A DNA stretch of 64,000 nt from Tricholoma matsutake (GCA_026075535.2 AP026547.1:2542001-2606000); one strand, 5' to 3'; shown: positions 11,878 through 23,337, counted from the first letter of the stretch. Notes: generated by a model not told the origin, from the letters alone. Numbers and translations: made by a program.

Positions 11878-12303
11878 TGTAAGGGGACTAGGGGGGTGCC
11901 CTGTGTGTTTTTCCTATTTTTTATGTTCATCCTATATTTTTCCCCACCTCATTTCCTTCTATTCTTCATTTTCTATGATTTTTCCGGATTCTATTACTAA
12001 TTTTCCCTTGCTATCATGTTTGTACATGTTGACACTTTTATATTTAGAGGCGGAGTACCCCTTCCGACACATACCCCTTGGTATGATGTCATTCGGCAGC
12101 CTTGATCCACCTATCTCCGCCTTTTTCTATTTTTAGGTTATATTTGATTTTTGTCGTCTTCACATATACTGGGCATCAGCAAGGGGATCCTTAGAGTTTT
12201 CTCTTCGGATTTCCCTTTGCTAGGTGTGTCCCCAATGCCTGTATTATGTAGTATAATTTTAACTTCAGATTTCCCTTTGCTAGAGGCTTAGGTTGCCCTT
12301 ATA
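11878..12303 (+). repeat. 5' LTR of gypsy element 2
   Basis: 426 bp, same length as the reconstructed 3' LTR (17533-17906 plus 23657-23708). It carries the uninterrupted target sequence of copia element 2 (tattatgtagtataat near 12242), which proves where copia inserted in the 3' copy. Confidence 0.93.
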
Positions 12304-12469
12304 GTAGAAAACTCTCCCCTAAGGCCCGAAAATTGCGAACACGCTGCCCAAGATAGGCAGGTACGGACTGGACGACGCTTCCCAAAGCTCCACAGAGTCC
12401 CTACACACCGTTCCAGATAATCTCGCCTTTATTACGCTGCCATTTTCGCCAAACACACTCCCTAGCGAC

Positions 12470-13600
12470 ATGGACGCATCAGAACGCTTTGATGCGCTTG
12501 AAAGTGACATTTCCGGAATGCGCACGCAAATCGACTCACTTAAATCTACGATTGAAAACTTTGTTAGGACCCTCCAGGCTAACCCTACGACCAATAGTTC
12601 CCCCTTTACGACTCCAAGCACACCCAACAATGACATTTTGCCAAATGCGTCCACTAAGGAACGTGCCCAGATCAAACCGTCCCCCCCCACCAAATTTAAT
12701 GGTGCATGTGTGCAGGGATGTGCATTCCTTAATTCCTGTGAGTTATACATTAGTCTCCAGTCACATCAATTTGTCAATGAGGCTGCAAAAATTTATTGGG
12801 CCTTCACATACATGAAATCTGAACGCGCCTATCTCTATGTGGACCATATCCTACATCAAACTAAAGAACTCGGTTCTCTACCTTTCTCCACTTGGGGTGA
12901 CTTTCGAGCTGAGTTTGTATGCCACTTCTGCCCCCTCAATGAACACCACTGAGCAGTGACACGACTTGAGTCATCTGCTTACCACCAGGGACATCGATCC
13001 ATGGACAACTATATCGATGAGTTCAAGGATTTGGTGGACATGGCAGGATATGGGAGTGGGTTACCAGTGGTGGTGAAGTTCCGACGGGGGCTCAACTGAG
13101 AAATTCAGGACCAGATTGCACAGATGTTGGAAGGGCACCCAGTGGACGATGATATCCTTGCTTGGTATGAAGCTGCTTCACTCTGTGACGAGAACTGACT
13201 CACAAATGCAGCATTTAATGCTGCATTCTGTGCTCCAACTACCACTCATATGCCCTACACCTTCAATCGAAGCCTCCCCCACCCTAACCCCATTCCTGTT
13301 TGTCAAACTCCCACACCAGCCGTCAATGTCCCAGTACCAATGGATGTTGATGCAGCCCACAGCCGTGCACATAAGTTGGATCTCTGCTACCGTTGTGGGG
13401 AACCTGGACACTGGGCTGGAGCGTGTCCCCATTGTCAGGATATCCGCATGCTCACCCCCAAGGGATGAGACGAACTCCTGCAAGATTTGTTGGTGCTTGT
13501 AGATGTTGAGGAAGCGAAGGATCAAGTTGCAGAGGAGATTAAGTTGGAAGTTGTAGAGGAGCAGGATTTTCCTATTCGCAGTGAGTGAATTGTACGCCCT
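12470..13600 (+). pseudogene. gypsy element 2 gag (broken)
   Basis: Starts at ATG 12470 with a heptad-like N-terminus (residues ESDISGMRTQIDSLKSTI). A capsid-like region follows (12690-13090: FNGACVQGCAFLNS, TWGDFRAEF, YIDEFKDLVDMAGY). A CCHC zinc knuckle, CYRCGEPGHWAGAC, lies near 13385-13426. Gag packages the RNA. TGA stops at 12950, 13097, 13196 and 13466 break the frame; each fits a former arginine. A further stop/frame change near 13588 precedes the protease. Confidence 0.82.
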
Positions 13601-16600
13601 CACTGCCTGTCCATAACTGCTTTGAAGTCTTGTCAGTTGAATCCCCGGAGAATGAATCCATTTCTGTGACTGCTCCCCTCTCTGACCCTTCAAAGTTGGC
13701 TAAAGACATATCTGCTCTCCCCATCTCTCCTTCTACTCCACGTCCCAAAATTAAATCATGGGAGCGTAAACTACCATGCAAGTATATTGTGGCATCCACT
13801 CCCTCTGCACATTCCTTGAACCTAGCCATCAAACTGCAGATGACCGACACTGGACAGATACTCAGTGTCTCTGCACTCCTGGACTCTGGTGCGACTGGTC
13901 TCTTCATCGATTCCCATCTGGTACAACAACATCACCTAAATACTCGCTCACTCTCACATCCGATACCTGTATATAACATGGATGGATCCCCAAATGAAGC
14001 TGGTGCCATCCGAGAGGTTGCAGACCTGGTTCTCCATTACAAAGATCATAGTGAGCGTGCCCTTTTTGCTGTCACTCATTTAGGAAAGCAAAAGGTGATT
14101 TTGGGATATCCATGGCTTTGAGACCATAACCCAGAGGTCGACTAGCATACTGGGGAGGTTACCATGAGCCAATGTCCATCCCGCTGTTGGACATGTTTCA
14201 CAGAAGCCAGGCAAGAACGTTGTGGACAGAAGGCGGCGATACGACGTACTCAGAAGTGTCGTGCTGGACCCCTGCCTATACCTGAAGTGGAATTGGAAGG
14301 GGTTCCTGATCTAATGCCGGACTCGGATGATGATGATGAGGACCCAGAGGAAGTGGAGGAGGGTGATCAGATCTTCTACACTGTGATTTGCTCATCGCAT
14401 GAGGTGTGTGCCACATCGAACATATCCCAACGCCTCGCCGAGGCCTTCCACAAAAACAATGCTGCTAAATCCTCTACTAACTCCTGACTCCCTCATCTCC
14501 ATGAGTTTGAAGACGTGTTCTTCAAGGAGTCATTCGACTCTCTTCCTGCGCGCAAGCCATGGGATCATGCGATCAAACTCACCCCCGGCGCAACCCCTTC
14601 ATCCTGCAAGGTCTATCCTCTCTCTCTGGAAGAACAATGGCAGCTTGACCAGTTCATCGACGAGCACCTGGCCTCTGGACGTATTCGACCATCGAAGTCA
14701 CCCATGGCCTCTCCCTTTTTCTTTGTCAAGAAGAAGGATGGCTCACTTCGACCGGTTCAAGACTACAGAAGGCTCAACAACATCACGGTCAAAAATTGCT
14801 ACCCACTACCCCTCATCTCCGAACTCGTAAACCAGCTCCATGGAGCCCGATACTTCACCAAGCTTGATGTCCATTGGGGCTATAATAATGTGAGGATAAA
14901 GGAGGGAGATGAGTGGAAGGCAGCCTTTTGTACCAACCATGGTCTTTTTGAACCGCTTGTCATGTTCTTTGGCCTTACTAATAGCCCTGCCACCTTTCAG
15001 ACCATGATGAACAACATCTTCCATGAACTCATCCTCAAAGGCATTGTCTGCATCTATCTCGATGACATCCTCATCTTCACTCGCATGGTTGAAGAGCACT
15101 GTTGCATCATGCGCCTCGTCCTAGAGCGACTTCAACGGTACAAACTCTACCTTCGTCAGGACAAATGTGAGTTTGAAAAGACCAAGATCGAGTACCTCAG
15201 CCTGATTATCTTGGAGGGTCAAGTGGAGATGGATCCTATCAAGGTAAACGGGGTCACAGCTTGGCCGACACCCACGAACAAGGAGGTGCAGTCTTTCCTG
15301 GGCTTCATCAATTTCTATCGGTGTTTTATCAAGGATTTCTCACATCATGCACGACCACTGTTTGACTTGACAGGAAAGGAGGCATGGAGGTGGGATAATG
15401 CACAACAGGAGGCGTTCGAAAAGCTTAAGGAGATGGTCACTTCCACTCCGATCCTTACCTTTGCTGACGATTTGCGTCCTTTTCATGTAGAAGCTGACAG
15501 TTCTGACTTTGCGATGGGTGCCATGTTGTCTCAGCAGTCTCCGGAGGACCAGAAGTGGCATCCTGTTGCGTTCTACTCCAAAAGCCTTAGTGCTGTAGAG
15601 TGAAACTATGAGATCCATGATAAGGAGATGTTGGCAATAATGTGTGCGCTTGAGGAGTGGCGACACTTCCTCAAGGGTGCCCAACACAAGGTGGAAATTT
15701 GGACGGATCACAAGAATCTTGAGTACTTCATGATGGCCAAGAAATTGAACCGTCGTCAAGCTCCTTGGTCCCTGTATCTATCTAGATTCGACTTCTCCTT
15801 GCACCACCATCCGGGTCGCAGCATGGGGAAGACCAATGCCCTATCCCGACATGCAGACCATGGGGAAGACCGATGCCCTATCCTGACATGCAGACCATGG
15901 GGATGGCAGCGGTGACAACCAAAACATTGTGCTGTTGCAGCCAGACCTGTTCACCATTCGGGCACTGGAAGGCATCGCACCCCAGGGCGAGGAGCGGGAC
16001 ATCCTATGTGACATTCATCATGCAAACCATAGTGGTTTACATGAGGATGTTGTTGCCCGAGCTGTTAAAGAACTGAGGAAGGGATTGACCCTTTCCTTAC
16101 ATGCGGCAGAGTGGGCTGAAAAGGAGGACTTGTTGTATTTCAGGGATCACATCTATGTTCCCAATGACCCAGACCTTCGCCGGCGCATCATATTCCAACA
16201 CCATGACTCACAGATTGCTGGCCACCCCAGATGCTGGAAGACCTTGGAGCTCACCTCACGGAACTATTGGTGGCCACAAATGTCACAGCTCATTGGTCAG
16301 TATTGTCACACTTGTGACCTTTGCTTATGCACCAAGGTTCCTCGTCGCAAGCCTATTGGTGAGCTACACCCTCTTCCTGTTCCAGAGAGTTGTTGGGATG
16401 TTGTCAGCATCAACTTTGTGGTGGAATTGCCAGAGTCAAATGGGTTTGATACGGTGATGTGCACAGTTGACTCAGTGGGAAAATGCGCTCACTTCATTCC
16501 CACTCACACCACTGTCAGTGCCCTAGGTGCCGCTCGACTCTACCTCCACCACATGTGGAAATTACATGGACTTCCTGGTGCCTTCCTCTCGGATTGTGGC

Positions 16601-17497
16601 CCTCAGTTCATGGCAGAGTTCACTCGTGAGCTGTACTGACTCCTGGGGATCAAACTCCTCACTTCAACCGCTTATCACCCACAAACTGATGGCCAGACAG
16701 AGCAAGTCAACCAGGAACTGGAGCAGTACATCTGCCTCTTTGTCAATGAACGCCAGGACGATTGGGATGATCTCCTTCCTTTGGCCGAGTTCAGATACAA
16801 CAACCATGTCCATGCTTCCACTCAACAGACCCCTTTCCTCTTAGACACTGGACGACATCCACGCATGGGATTTGAACCTCGCCAAACTCCCTCACACATC
16901 GAGACGGTGAATGAGTTCACAGAATGCATGAGGGATAGCTTGGAGGAGGCAAGGGCAGCCTTAGCAAAGGCAAAGGATGACATGGCATGATTTTACAATC
17001 AACGCCACTCCCCAACCCCTCAGTACAAGGTTGGTGATCAAGTTTATCTTGACTCCAGTGATGTCTCCACTACACGTCCATCCAAGAAACTCACTCATCG
17101 CTTCTTGGGACCTTTCCCCATTGTCAAGTGCGTTGGAACGCATGCCTATCATCTACGCCTCCCAGCCTCCATGTCCAGACTCCATCCCATCTTCCATGTC
17201 GTCAAATTGCTTCCAGCTCCCCCAGATCCGTTTCCGGGATGCCATTCACACCCACCACCACCACCTACAGTGATCGAGGGAGAACCCCAATACGAAGTCG
17301 AGTCAATCTTGGACAGCCATTTGCGTCAAGGAAAACTCCAGTATTTGGTACATTGGAAGGGTTATGGGTATGAGGAGAACTCATGGGTCAAAGAGTCTGA
17401 TGTAAATGCCCCTCAGTTAATCAAGGAATTCCACCGATGGCACACTGCTGCACCGCGTCACATTCAAGTCACGGACTTTGGTCGTATGCGATTTTGA
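13585..17497 (+). pseudogene. gypsy element 2 pol: protease, RT, RNase H, integrase, chromodomain (broken)
   Basis: Protease with the DSGA motif near 13885. The RT spans about 14650-15200 with an intact YLDD box near 15055. RNase H spans about 15480-15790. Integrase follows, with an HH-CC finger near 16195-16325 (C-x2-C as CDLC) and core residues in the INFVVELP, SDCGPQF and DGQTEQVNQ regions. A GPFPIVK motif lies near 17105 and a chromodomain (YEVESILD to ENSWV) at about 17290-17400. TGA stops at 14119, 14485, 15601, 16637 and 16988, a TAG near 14140, and a 37-bp tandem duplication at 15822-15895 inactivate it. Apart from these the motifs are well kept, so decay is recent relative to gypsy element 1. 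Confidence 0.9.
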
Positions 17498-17520
17498 AAG
17501 CATCGGGGCGATGCATCTTA

Positions 17521-17532
17521 GAGAGGGGGTGA
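17521..17532 (+). other. Polypurine tract of gypsy element 2
   Basis: gagagggggtga lies immediately before the 3' LTR start at 17533, where plus-strand synthesis is primed. Confidence 0.65.
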
Positions 17533-17906
17533 TGTAAGGGGACTAGGGGGGTGCCCTGTGTGTTTTTCCTATTTTTTATGTTCGTCCTATATTTTTCCCC
17601 ACCTCATTTCCTTCTATTCTTCATTTTCTATGATTTTTCCGGATTTTATTACTAATTTTCCCTTGCTATCATGTTTGTACATGTTGACACTTTTATATTT
17701 AGAGGCGGAGTACCCCTTCCGACACATACCCCTTGGTATGATGTCATTCGGTGGCCTTGATCCACCTATCTCCGCCTTTTTCTATTTTTAGGTTATATTT
17801 GATTTTTGTCGTCTTCACATATACTGGGCATCAGCAAGGGGATCCTTAGAGTTTTCTCTTTGGATTTCCCTTTGCTAGGTGTGTCCCCAATGCCTGTATT
17901 ATGTAG
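17533..17906 (+). repeat. 3' LTR of gypsy element 2, first part
   Basis: 374 bp matching 11878-12251. It ends with the copia TSD tgtag (17902-17906). The remaining 52 bp are at 23657-23708. Confidence 0.92.
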
Positions 17907-18211
17907 TGTTGAAATTAATCCCTGATGCATGCTGTATACATGAGGCAATACATGCAGCATACACATGTATACATGAGGCGATACATGCAGCATATGCATG
18001 TTACTGCGCTTACTGCGCATACATGCGGTAAACACATTCCCGAGTCATGTGACATCCTTAATATTATGTATATAAGGAGAACCTGTACCGTAGTAGGAAT
18101 ACAGTGTTCTTACCTCTGCTAACCCTAGCTGTAAGTCTAACTAAACCCCAGGTAGGTTGTAAGGAACGTGTTGTCTCTTCCCCTGTGCAGCGTATATAGT
18201 CTGCTCCAACA
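17907..18211 (+). repeat. 5' LTR of copia element 2
   Basis: 305 bp. Contains an imperfect direct repeat (tacatgaggc(a/g)atacatgcagcata at about 17938-17995) and a TATA-like tatataagg near 18069, so this is the probable promoter. Confidence 0.95.
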
Positions 18212-18223
18212 GGTTATGGGCCC
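18212..18223 (+). other. Primer binding site, initiator tRNA-Met anticodon arm
   Basis: ggttatgggccc starts at the first base after the LTR. Its complement gggcccataacc carries the CAT anticodon of initiator tRNA-Met, not the tRNA 3' end. Use of a cleaved initiator tRNA is established for Drosophila copia; its use here is inference. Confidence 0.75.
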
Positions 18224-18460
18224 TGCTGGGCACGTCGCGAACGCGCTTTAATTAGCTGCGAACGACGTTGACTTCATCGTCTCCAAATTATAACCTTGCG
18301 CTCTTCGTGAGCTGCATTGCGCTCCCTGCGAGCTGCACATAAAACCTAGGTTCACTAGGGTTAACCACTCTGAAGGAGTGTTTTTTCCTGAGAACGTTAA
18401 ACGTGTTTTATTGAGAAAAAAGACTGATTGAGCGCTTTTAACAGCTGCCACCACAGAATC

Positions 18461-21400
18461 ATGTCTTCAACTCTTGAAAAACTCGTTCAAACTTTCGATG
18501 GATCAAATTACATTCTATGGGCCGACTCTATGAAGGCGTGGCTCAGGTCTCAGGGCCTCTGGCAAATAACTAGCGGGGCGGAGCAAAAACCGCCCCCGGC
18601 GCCTCCCTTGACGGCGACGAACGCTACCTTGGTAGCGGACGCTAATGCCAAGCTCCAGACCTGGAGCAACAAAAATGACCAGGCTATTGGTAGCCTAGTG
18701 CTCCGCCTGGCCCCCTCCATTCGGCAGCGTGCCAACACAAAGGACACTGCTGAGGAGGTGTGGGACCTCATCCGCACCGATTATGGTGTGGACGGCCCCT
18801 CCCAAGTCTTTTCGGACTTTAGGTCCGCAATAGCAATCAAAATCCCGGCTGCGAACCCCGCACCGGAGATTGCGAGAATGGCTGACAAATTTGAGCGCCT
18901 CACGGCTGCTAATGTTGCCATCCCTGAGCTAGTACAGGCGATGATTTTACTTGCTGCGATGCCGCGCGAGTACGACTCATTGTCTGCAACGGTCCTTAAC
19001 ACGACCGCCACTAGCGCCTTGACATTTAAACATGTCAAGGACTCCATTGTTGCTGAAGCCTCAAGGTGCACAGCAGTTGGAAAGCCCGCTGGCCAGCCTC
19101 AGGCCAACAAACTTTCCGCTGTTAAGCGCAAGGGGGGAAACCCCAAATGGCAGCCCAAAGAAGGGCAAAACAGCAACGGAGACTCGTCCCGAAAACGTGG
19201 ACGACGTGGGGACAGAAAGACTAAGGAGGAGAAGCCAAAGGAGAAGCATACCCACCTCGCCTCCAAGGCCTTTACCACCATAAATGGTAATGGCACCATC
19301 ATACCTCCGATGCCGCTTATCCAGCGCATCGAACACACTCCCACAAGGGATCCTCACCGCCGACCGCCTGCACAGGCATACACGGGCGCGGCCTCTTCTT
19401 CTCATTCGGTTTACGCCGAATATCAGCAAGCTCGAGACACCCTCGAGCGCATGCAACTTCCGCGCACCGCGAAAAATCTGCGACCGCTGGAAGAGCACCT
19501 TACGGTGCGAGAAGGTAAGAGAAGGAGGATAGAGCCAGAAACCGAGGCTACGATCGAGGAGGTAGAAGACGATACTGTCTCCCTCGGATCCGAACCTCCG
19601 GTAACTGACGAGGAAGTGTGGAAAGCCGTCGACGAAATGCTCGTCGATGAACCCCTTGACACAGGGGCGTATGATGACAGGTCAGTCCTTTTCCCTGCCA
19701 CAAGCACTAAGATTAAAATTCCTATGAATACAGCGAACTTTTCATGTGAAATTTTACCGCTATTAAATGTATCATGGAATTATGTAGATCTTAATATATG
19801 TGCTATGTGTGCAAAGGGAGATTGTAAGAAAGGTGCCGACTGGATCATAGATTCAGGCGCATCAAAACACTTCACTGGTGAAATGAAAGATTTTGCTTCT
19901 TACGAGCCTTTACCGAGAAAGGACTCTACCTTGGTCCAAACGGCCACTGGTACTACTCATATAGTAGGAAAAGGAGCAGTCTTCATTAGACACCAGGTAG
20001 TATGTAATGGGAAGTCAGAGACGCGTGAAACGCGACTATACCCTGTCTACTACATACCCGACATTAATACTCGATTGATGTCAATGGGGGTCTTTTTACA
20101 AGACGGAAGTGATGTGCGTGGTTCCTCCGCATACATTTCATTCATCGAGCATGGAAACCCAATCATGCATTGTGTCCCTCTAAGGAGGAATGACACGATC
20201 TATTGGGCTCGGACTCATATATTGAGCACCAAAAAGGTTAATGTCGCGACCATTTATGTCGCTGACTACTTGACTTGGCATAGGCGACTTGGACACCCAT
20301 CCAAAGAGGCGCTAGGGAAAATGCCTAAAAGCACCATAAAATTCCCAAGGAATTTAATTATTCCTAAAGACAAAATTATATGTCCAGGGTGTGCAGAAGG
20401 GAAAATGACCTCAAAATCTTTTCCCGAGTCAGACTCACGAGCTGACAAATCCTTTGAATTAATACATTCCGACCTAAAGGAACTCCCGGTACAATCGTAC
20501 CACAAACATAAATACTTCATTGTATTTCTGGATGACAAAACGTCACATATTTGGGTCCAATGCCTTAGAAAGAAATCTGACGCTGCTGCAGCGATTAGAC
20601 AATTTCAAGCGATGGCTAAGACCCAATATGGCGCTACAATCAAGCGCTGGCGTGTTGATCCAGGGGGGGAGTTCAAGGATCGTGAGCTACAAAAACAGCT
20701 CAAGGATTTAGGCATCAAAATAGAGATGTCTGCACCCCACGTTCATCAACAGAACGGGCGCGCAGAGCGCGCCATAAGGACAATAATGGAAAAGTCGCAA
20801 ACCCTGCGATTCACCGCTTGTCTACCACAATCATGGTGGGAATTTTGCATAGAACATGCAACACATTTATACAACCGAACCCCAATAAGGCGCCTGAAAT
20901 GGCTGACACCTTTTGAGGACCTGACAAAGGTCCGCCCAGATCTAAACAATCTGAAGGTCTTCGGTTGCGGTGCTTATGTCTATCTACCAAAGGAAAAACG
21001 TCCAACAACATTGTCTCCTCGATCGGAGTTAATGACGTACCTTGGAGTAGAAGATGGCATTAAAGCATATCGTTTCATGCGACGAAACGGCGCAATATTC
21101 ATTGGTGCTACGGCACTATTTGATGAAACGATGTTCCCATGCTGTCCCGGAGCTAAAACTCCTGCCAAGACAGACCTTGGTGATTTTCCACCAGAACCAG
21201 AAGATGACGACCACTCATCTGGAACGGATGGCGATGACCCTATACCGCCACAAAATCCGCCCCTTCCTCCATCATCAGAAGATGATGATGATTTACCAAG
21301 CGAGCAAAAGGCGCATGACGATGCGACTAACGCTCCTCCTCCGCCGCCTCCAGTTAGCACTGAGGACTTTCGTCCAAGACGTGAAGATCAACAGGAATGG

Positions 21401-23314
21401 CAGCAATTGCCCCGTCGATCAGGCAGGCAGAGGAAAATCCCAAACCGTCCCGGCAATACCTATGGAGAACAGCGACTCCCCTCTGACATAGAGAGAGACA
21501 TTGCGCGTGATCGATATTGGAAGAAGTCTGTGGGTCAAGATTCGGATCATAACCGAACACGACCACGACCTCAACAGCAAGAACCGGTTGCTGGACCGAG
21601 TTCGGCACCCCACGAGAGTGTGCCCGATTCCAATAATCAAGAACATGATCACCCAATGGGGGAACCGGACGAAGCAGGTTATATTAAAAAGATAACCAAG
21701 GAAGGTGGAGATGAGCTTATCCGCTGGCTGTTGTCAAAAGCAGTCACACCATCAAGCGGAAAAAGCCTAGTTCCAAACCAATTTCGCGATATTGCGCGCC
21801 TACCCCGGCAGCAGCAACTTGAGTGGAAACAGGCTTGTCGTGAAGAGTTAGAGGCTCTTCGCAAGCGACAAGTCTATGACATCGTCGATCTTCCACATGA
21901 TCGAAAAACGATCAAAAATAGATGGGTTTTCTCCGTAAAATCGGACGGAAGAAAACGAGCCAGACTCGTGGCCAAAGGCTTTTCACAAGTCGAAGGCATT
22001 GACTTTGATGAGATTTTCTCACCAGTAGTCCGCTACGAGACCGTACGCCTCATGTTTGCCCTTGCGTCTCTAGAAGGCATGTATATGACCGGTCTAGATG
22101 TAAAAACCGCATTTTTATACGGCAAACTTGATGAGGAGATCTATATGGATCAACCCGAGGGTTTCAAACTCGAGGGTAAAGAGCGCAAAGTAATGCGCTT
22201 ACGCCGAGCATTGTATGGCCTTAAACAGGCTTCACTAGCATGGTGGAGAGAGCTAGAGGCATTTATGCGCACCATTGGGTTCGTGCGCGCCAGCTCCGAT
22301 GCCGGCATCTTCATACACAAGGATCCTAAGACAGGCAGCATCGTTATTGCGCTAGTCTATGTTGATGATGGCTTGTTCATGGGCAAGAACAAGAAACTTG
22401 TGGATGAAAAGAAGAATGCTTGCCTGAAGCATTGGGAGTGCCGTAGTACTGAAAAAGTCACGGAATTCTTAGGCATGCGCGTCACCCAGACCGCTGCAAA
22501 AGTCAAACTCGATCAAACAGAATATCTCGCCAAAGTGCTTGAGAGGTTCGAGATGACAAATGCCAAGATTGTCCCCACTCCGCTCCCGACTGGCTACAAA
22601 CCGTCAGAGAACACAGCGACGCCAAACGCGGCACTTAGATCAAAATATCAGTCTGTGATCGGATCTTTATTGTATCTGATGCTTGGAACGCGACCTGATA
22701 TCGCTTACGCAGTAATCAAGATGTCGCAATTCTCGGCTAATCCTAGCCAAGAACATCTAGACAAAGCGATGTACATAATGCGCTATCTGGTGGGAACCCA
22801 GAAGTACAGTATGGTCTATGATGGAGAGAAATCCGAGGGGCTACAGGCCTTCACAGATTCTGATTGGGCAGCTGACACAGTCAAGCGCCGATCTACAACG
22901 GGTTACTTTGCTACTCTGGCAAGTGGCATTGTGTGCTGGCAGTCCCGTTTACAAAAAACTGTAGCACTGTCATCCACAGAAGCCGAATACATGGCTCTCT
23001 CTGACACTTGTCGGCAGATAGTGTGGATAGAGTCCTTATTCCAGGAACTTGGATATACACTGAAGCGCGTACCAATCTGCGCTGATAATCAAGGATCCAT
23101 CTTTATTGGATCAAATCCAGTTCAGGAAAGAAGGACCAAACATATAGACATTCGCTACCACTACACCCGCGAATGCATAGAAAATGACAAAGTCACAGTC
23201 GTTTTCATTCCTGGAAGTGATAATCCGGCTGACATGTTCACAAAGAACCTTGGCGCCGTCCTATTCAGGAAATTTAGAGACTCTCTCGGAATTACTTTCG
23301 AGATTCAAACTTAG
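18461..23314 (+). CDS. Copia gag-pol polyprotein, 1617 aa, intact
   Basis: Encodes the capsid and all enzymes of the element. I start at ATG 18461 (MSSTLEKLVQTFDG); the frame is open 33 bp further up, but only from a TTG. Order and approximate residues: copia-type gag 1-210; basic Lys/Arg stretch 220-270, with no CCHC knuckle; aspartic protease DSGAS near 464; GAG-pre-integrase region (HRRLGHPS, then C-x2-C) 595-650; integrase with D near 669, D near 731 and E near 768, consistent with DD35E; acidic/proline-rich linker 890-1080; RT with FLYGKLDEEIYM and YVDD near 1299; RNase H with FTDSDWAAD near 1464, STEAEYMAL and ADNQGS. No stop or frameshift. Gag and pol are in one frame, as in most copia elements. 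Family assignment is certain; activity is not shown. Confidence 0.95.
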   Translation: MSSTLEKLVQTFDGSNYILWADSMKAWLRSQGLWQITSGAEQKPPPAPPLTATNATLVADANAKLQTWSNKNDQAIGSLVLRLAPSIRQRANTKDTAEEVWDLIRTDYGVDGPSQVFSDFRSAIAIKIPAANPAPEIARMADKFERLTAANVAIPELVQAMILLAAMPREYDSLSATVLNTTATSALTFKHVKDSIVAEASRCTAVGKPAGQPQANKLSAVKRKGGNPKWQPKEGQNSNGDSSRKRGRRGDRKTKEEKPKEKHTHLASKAFTTINGNGTIIPPMPLIQRIEHTPTRDPHRRPPAQAYTGAASSSHSVYAEYQQARDTLERMQLPRTAKNLRPLEEHLTVREGKRRRIEPETEATIEEVEDDTVSLGSEPPVTDEEVWKAVDEMLVDEPLDTGAYDDRSVLFPATSTKIKIPMNTANFSCEILPLLNVSWNYVDLNICAMCAKGDCKKGADWIIDSGASKHFTGEMKDFASYEPLPRKDSTLVQTATGTTHIVGKGAVFIRHQVVCNGKSETRETRLYPVYYIPDINTRLMSMGVFLQDGSDVRGSSAYISFIEHGNPIMHCVPLRRNDTIYWARTHILSTKKVNVATIYVADYLTWHRRLGHPSKEALGKMPKSTIKFPRNLIIPKDKIICPGCAEGKMTSKSFPESDSRADKSFELIHSDLKELPVQSYHKHKYFIVFLDDKTSHIWVQCLRKKSDAAAAIRQFQAMAKTQYGATIKRWRVDPGGEFKDRELQKQLKDLGIKIEMSAPHVHQQNGRAERAIRTIMEKSQTLRFTACLPQSWWEFCIEHATHLYNRTPIRRLKWLTPFEDLTKVRPDLNNLKVFGCGAYVYLPKEKRPTTLSPRSELMTYLGVEDGIKAYRFMRRNGAIFIGATALFDETMFPCCPGAKTPAKTDLGDFPPEPEDDDHSSGTDGDDPIPPQNPPLPPSSEDDDDLPSEQKAHDDATNAPPPPPPVSTEDFRPRREDQQEWQQLPRRSGRQRKIPNRPGNTYGEQRLPSDIERDIARDRYWKKSVGQDSDHNRTRPRPQQQEPVAGPSSAPHESVPDSNNQEHDHPMGEPDEAGYIKKITKEGGDELIRWLLSKAVTPSSGKSLVPNQFRDIARLPRQQQLEWKQACREELEALRKRQVYDIVDLPHDRKTIKNRWVFSVKSDGRKRARLVAKGFSQVEGIDFDEIFSPVVRYETVRLMFALASLEGMYMTGLDVKTAFLYGKLDEEIYMDQPEGFKLEGKERKVMRLRRALYGLKQASLAWWRELEAFMRTIGFVRASSDAGIFIHKDPKTGSIVIALVYVDDGLFMGKNKKLVDEKKNACLKHWECRSTEKVTEFLGMRVTQTAAKVKLDQTEYLAKVLERFEMTNAKIVPTPLPTGYKPSENTATPNAALRSKYQSVIGSLLYLMLGTRPDIAYAVIKMSQFSANPSQEHLDKAMYIMRYLVGTQKYSMVYDGEKSEGLQAFTDSDWAADTVKRRSTTGYFATLASGIVCWQSRLQKTVALSSTEAEYMALSDTCRQIVWIESLFQELGYTLKRVPICADNQGSIFIGSNPVQERRTKHIDIRYHYTRECIENDKVTVVFIPGSDNPADMFTKNLGAVLFRKFRDSLGITFEIQT

Positions 23315-23337
23315 CTGCTTAGAGCGCTGTACAGTTT

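Noticed and set aside
18428..18460. Upstream extension of the copia frame
   Set aside because: The in-frame codon at 18428 is TTG; the first ATG is 18461, which has the expected copia gag N-terminus.
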